Source of the DNA: CAWATZ01 sp963784995
GTDB lineage: Bacteria; Planctomycetota; Planctomycetia; Gemmatales; Gemmataceae
DNA length: 64,000 nucleotides
NCBI GenBank assembly: GCA_963784995.1
Contig: CAWATZ010000014.1
Location: 368,773 to 432,772 of the forward strand
Direction of reading: 5' to 3'
This document shows, piece after piece, positions 63,584-64,000 of the stretch (within the stretch, counting starts at the first letter, position 1; each line of letters starts with the position of its first letter). Made by a program: the position numbers and the translations under genes. The notes under the pieces were generated by a model, which was not told the DNA's origin, searched no databases, and worked only from the letters and a program-made list of their open reading frames with translations.

Positions 63584-64000
63584 GTGGCAATCCTCCCACA
63601 AGCCTGCTACCTGCGGAACACCCCCTTCTCTGCGACAAGGACCAGTGTACACAGGTTCGCGTTGGCAATGCTACTGCAAATCGACTTGAGCAGGGAAATC
63701 CAGGGCGAATGGGGCATCATCGACCCATTGACGCGAGCCACGGCTGGGCCGGCTTCGGCTCCCTTGACATCGCCCAGGATGGAGGGGATATGCCGAGACT
63801 TTGGGCGGCGATGGTGGTCGTTGCGAGCTTCACGGGCGCAGCATTTGGCCAGCCGTCGGGAGGGGCTGCACCCACTCCTACTCTGGGTGCCGGCTGGCTG
63901 AGCGTGACCAGCCCTTTCCCTGTTCTCCGGTCCTATGGGATCGTCTTGCGCACGGCGGTCGGACACACCTCCGCGCATCGCACTTTCGCCAATCTGCTCC
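63584..64000. other. Window end without recognised gene
   Basis: Upstream of the OLD-like gene; several short open stretches exist on both strands but none shows a recognisable domain, signal peptide or ribosome site. The OLD promoter should lie near 63590-63680. A gene entering from the right cannot be excluded. Confidence 0.45.

Noticed and set aside
63584..63901. Short open frames at the window end considered as genes
   Set aside because: No ribosome site, signal peptide or domain, and frames on both strands are similarly open.

Overview
The window is GC-rich DNA (roughly two thirds G+C by eye) from a Planctomycetota genome, most likely Gemmataceae or a close relative. The pointers are a TIGR02996 (Gemmata 'repeat-companion') protein, a DUF1583 gene, many secreted PQQ-like beta-propeller and WD40 proteins, a DUF4058 protein, a RES toxin pair and many palindromic repeats. 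Gene calls rest on reading the translations; no database search was possible.

Layout. 1-4514 (+): RND efflux permease (cut by the window start) and its membrane-fusion lipoprotein. 4531-23134 (-): a long co-directional block read from EF-P down through a CPBP protease, a lipoprotein, a PaaK-like ligase, one large and three medium PQQ-propeller proteins, an acyl-activating enzyme, DUF4058, an aldehyde dehydrogenase-fold enzyme, an iron alcohol dehydrogenase, a small PQQ lipoprotein and a tightly coupled pair of unknown small genes. 23383-32032 (+): three paralogous polytopic membrane proteins, a GtrA protein and an FAD oxidoreductase. 32125-44474 (-): two more membrane proteins, HAD phosphatase, methyltransferase, GT2 glycosyltransferase, ATP-grasp ligase, DegT aminotransferase, Gfo/Idh dehydrogenase, GT87-like transferase and a second FAD oxidoreductase. 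This looks like a cell-surface glycan or glycolipid locus, and the membrane proteins on both strands probably belong with it. 44741-52153 (+): UbiA prenyltransferase, SGNH hydrolase, S9 peptidase, a MazF toxin pair and a WD40/HEAT protein. 52388-59111 (-): TIGR02996 protein, zinc-ribbon protein, a wrecked DUF1583 gene, an AAA ATPase and a RES toxin with a large composite antitoxin. 59628-61281 (+): four small genes behind a near-consensus promoter. 61646-63583 (-): an OLD-like ATPase/TOPRIM nuclease gene split by a 137-bp MITE.

The most striking content is repeat biology. Palindromic elements lie not only between genes but inside coding sequences, in frame: a 45-bp element in three unrelated genes, a 62-bp perfect hairpin in the RND pump, a ~30-bp palindrome whose insertion is shown by comparison with a neighbouring paralogue, and three 42-bp units in one membrane protein. 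Separately, a MITE with 23-bp terminal inverted repeats and an 8-bp target duplication interrupts the OLD-like gene exactly before its TOPRIM DxD motif; removing it restores the reading frame there.

Several clearly real genes carry single-base frameshifts (fusion protein, first FAD oxidoreductase, GT2, S9 peptidase, OLD-like gene, DUF1583 gene). Most restore to full-length proteins with one to three indels, so sequencing or assembly error is as likely as decay. No rRNA, tRNA, CRISPR array, complete insertion sequence or replication origin was seen.
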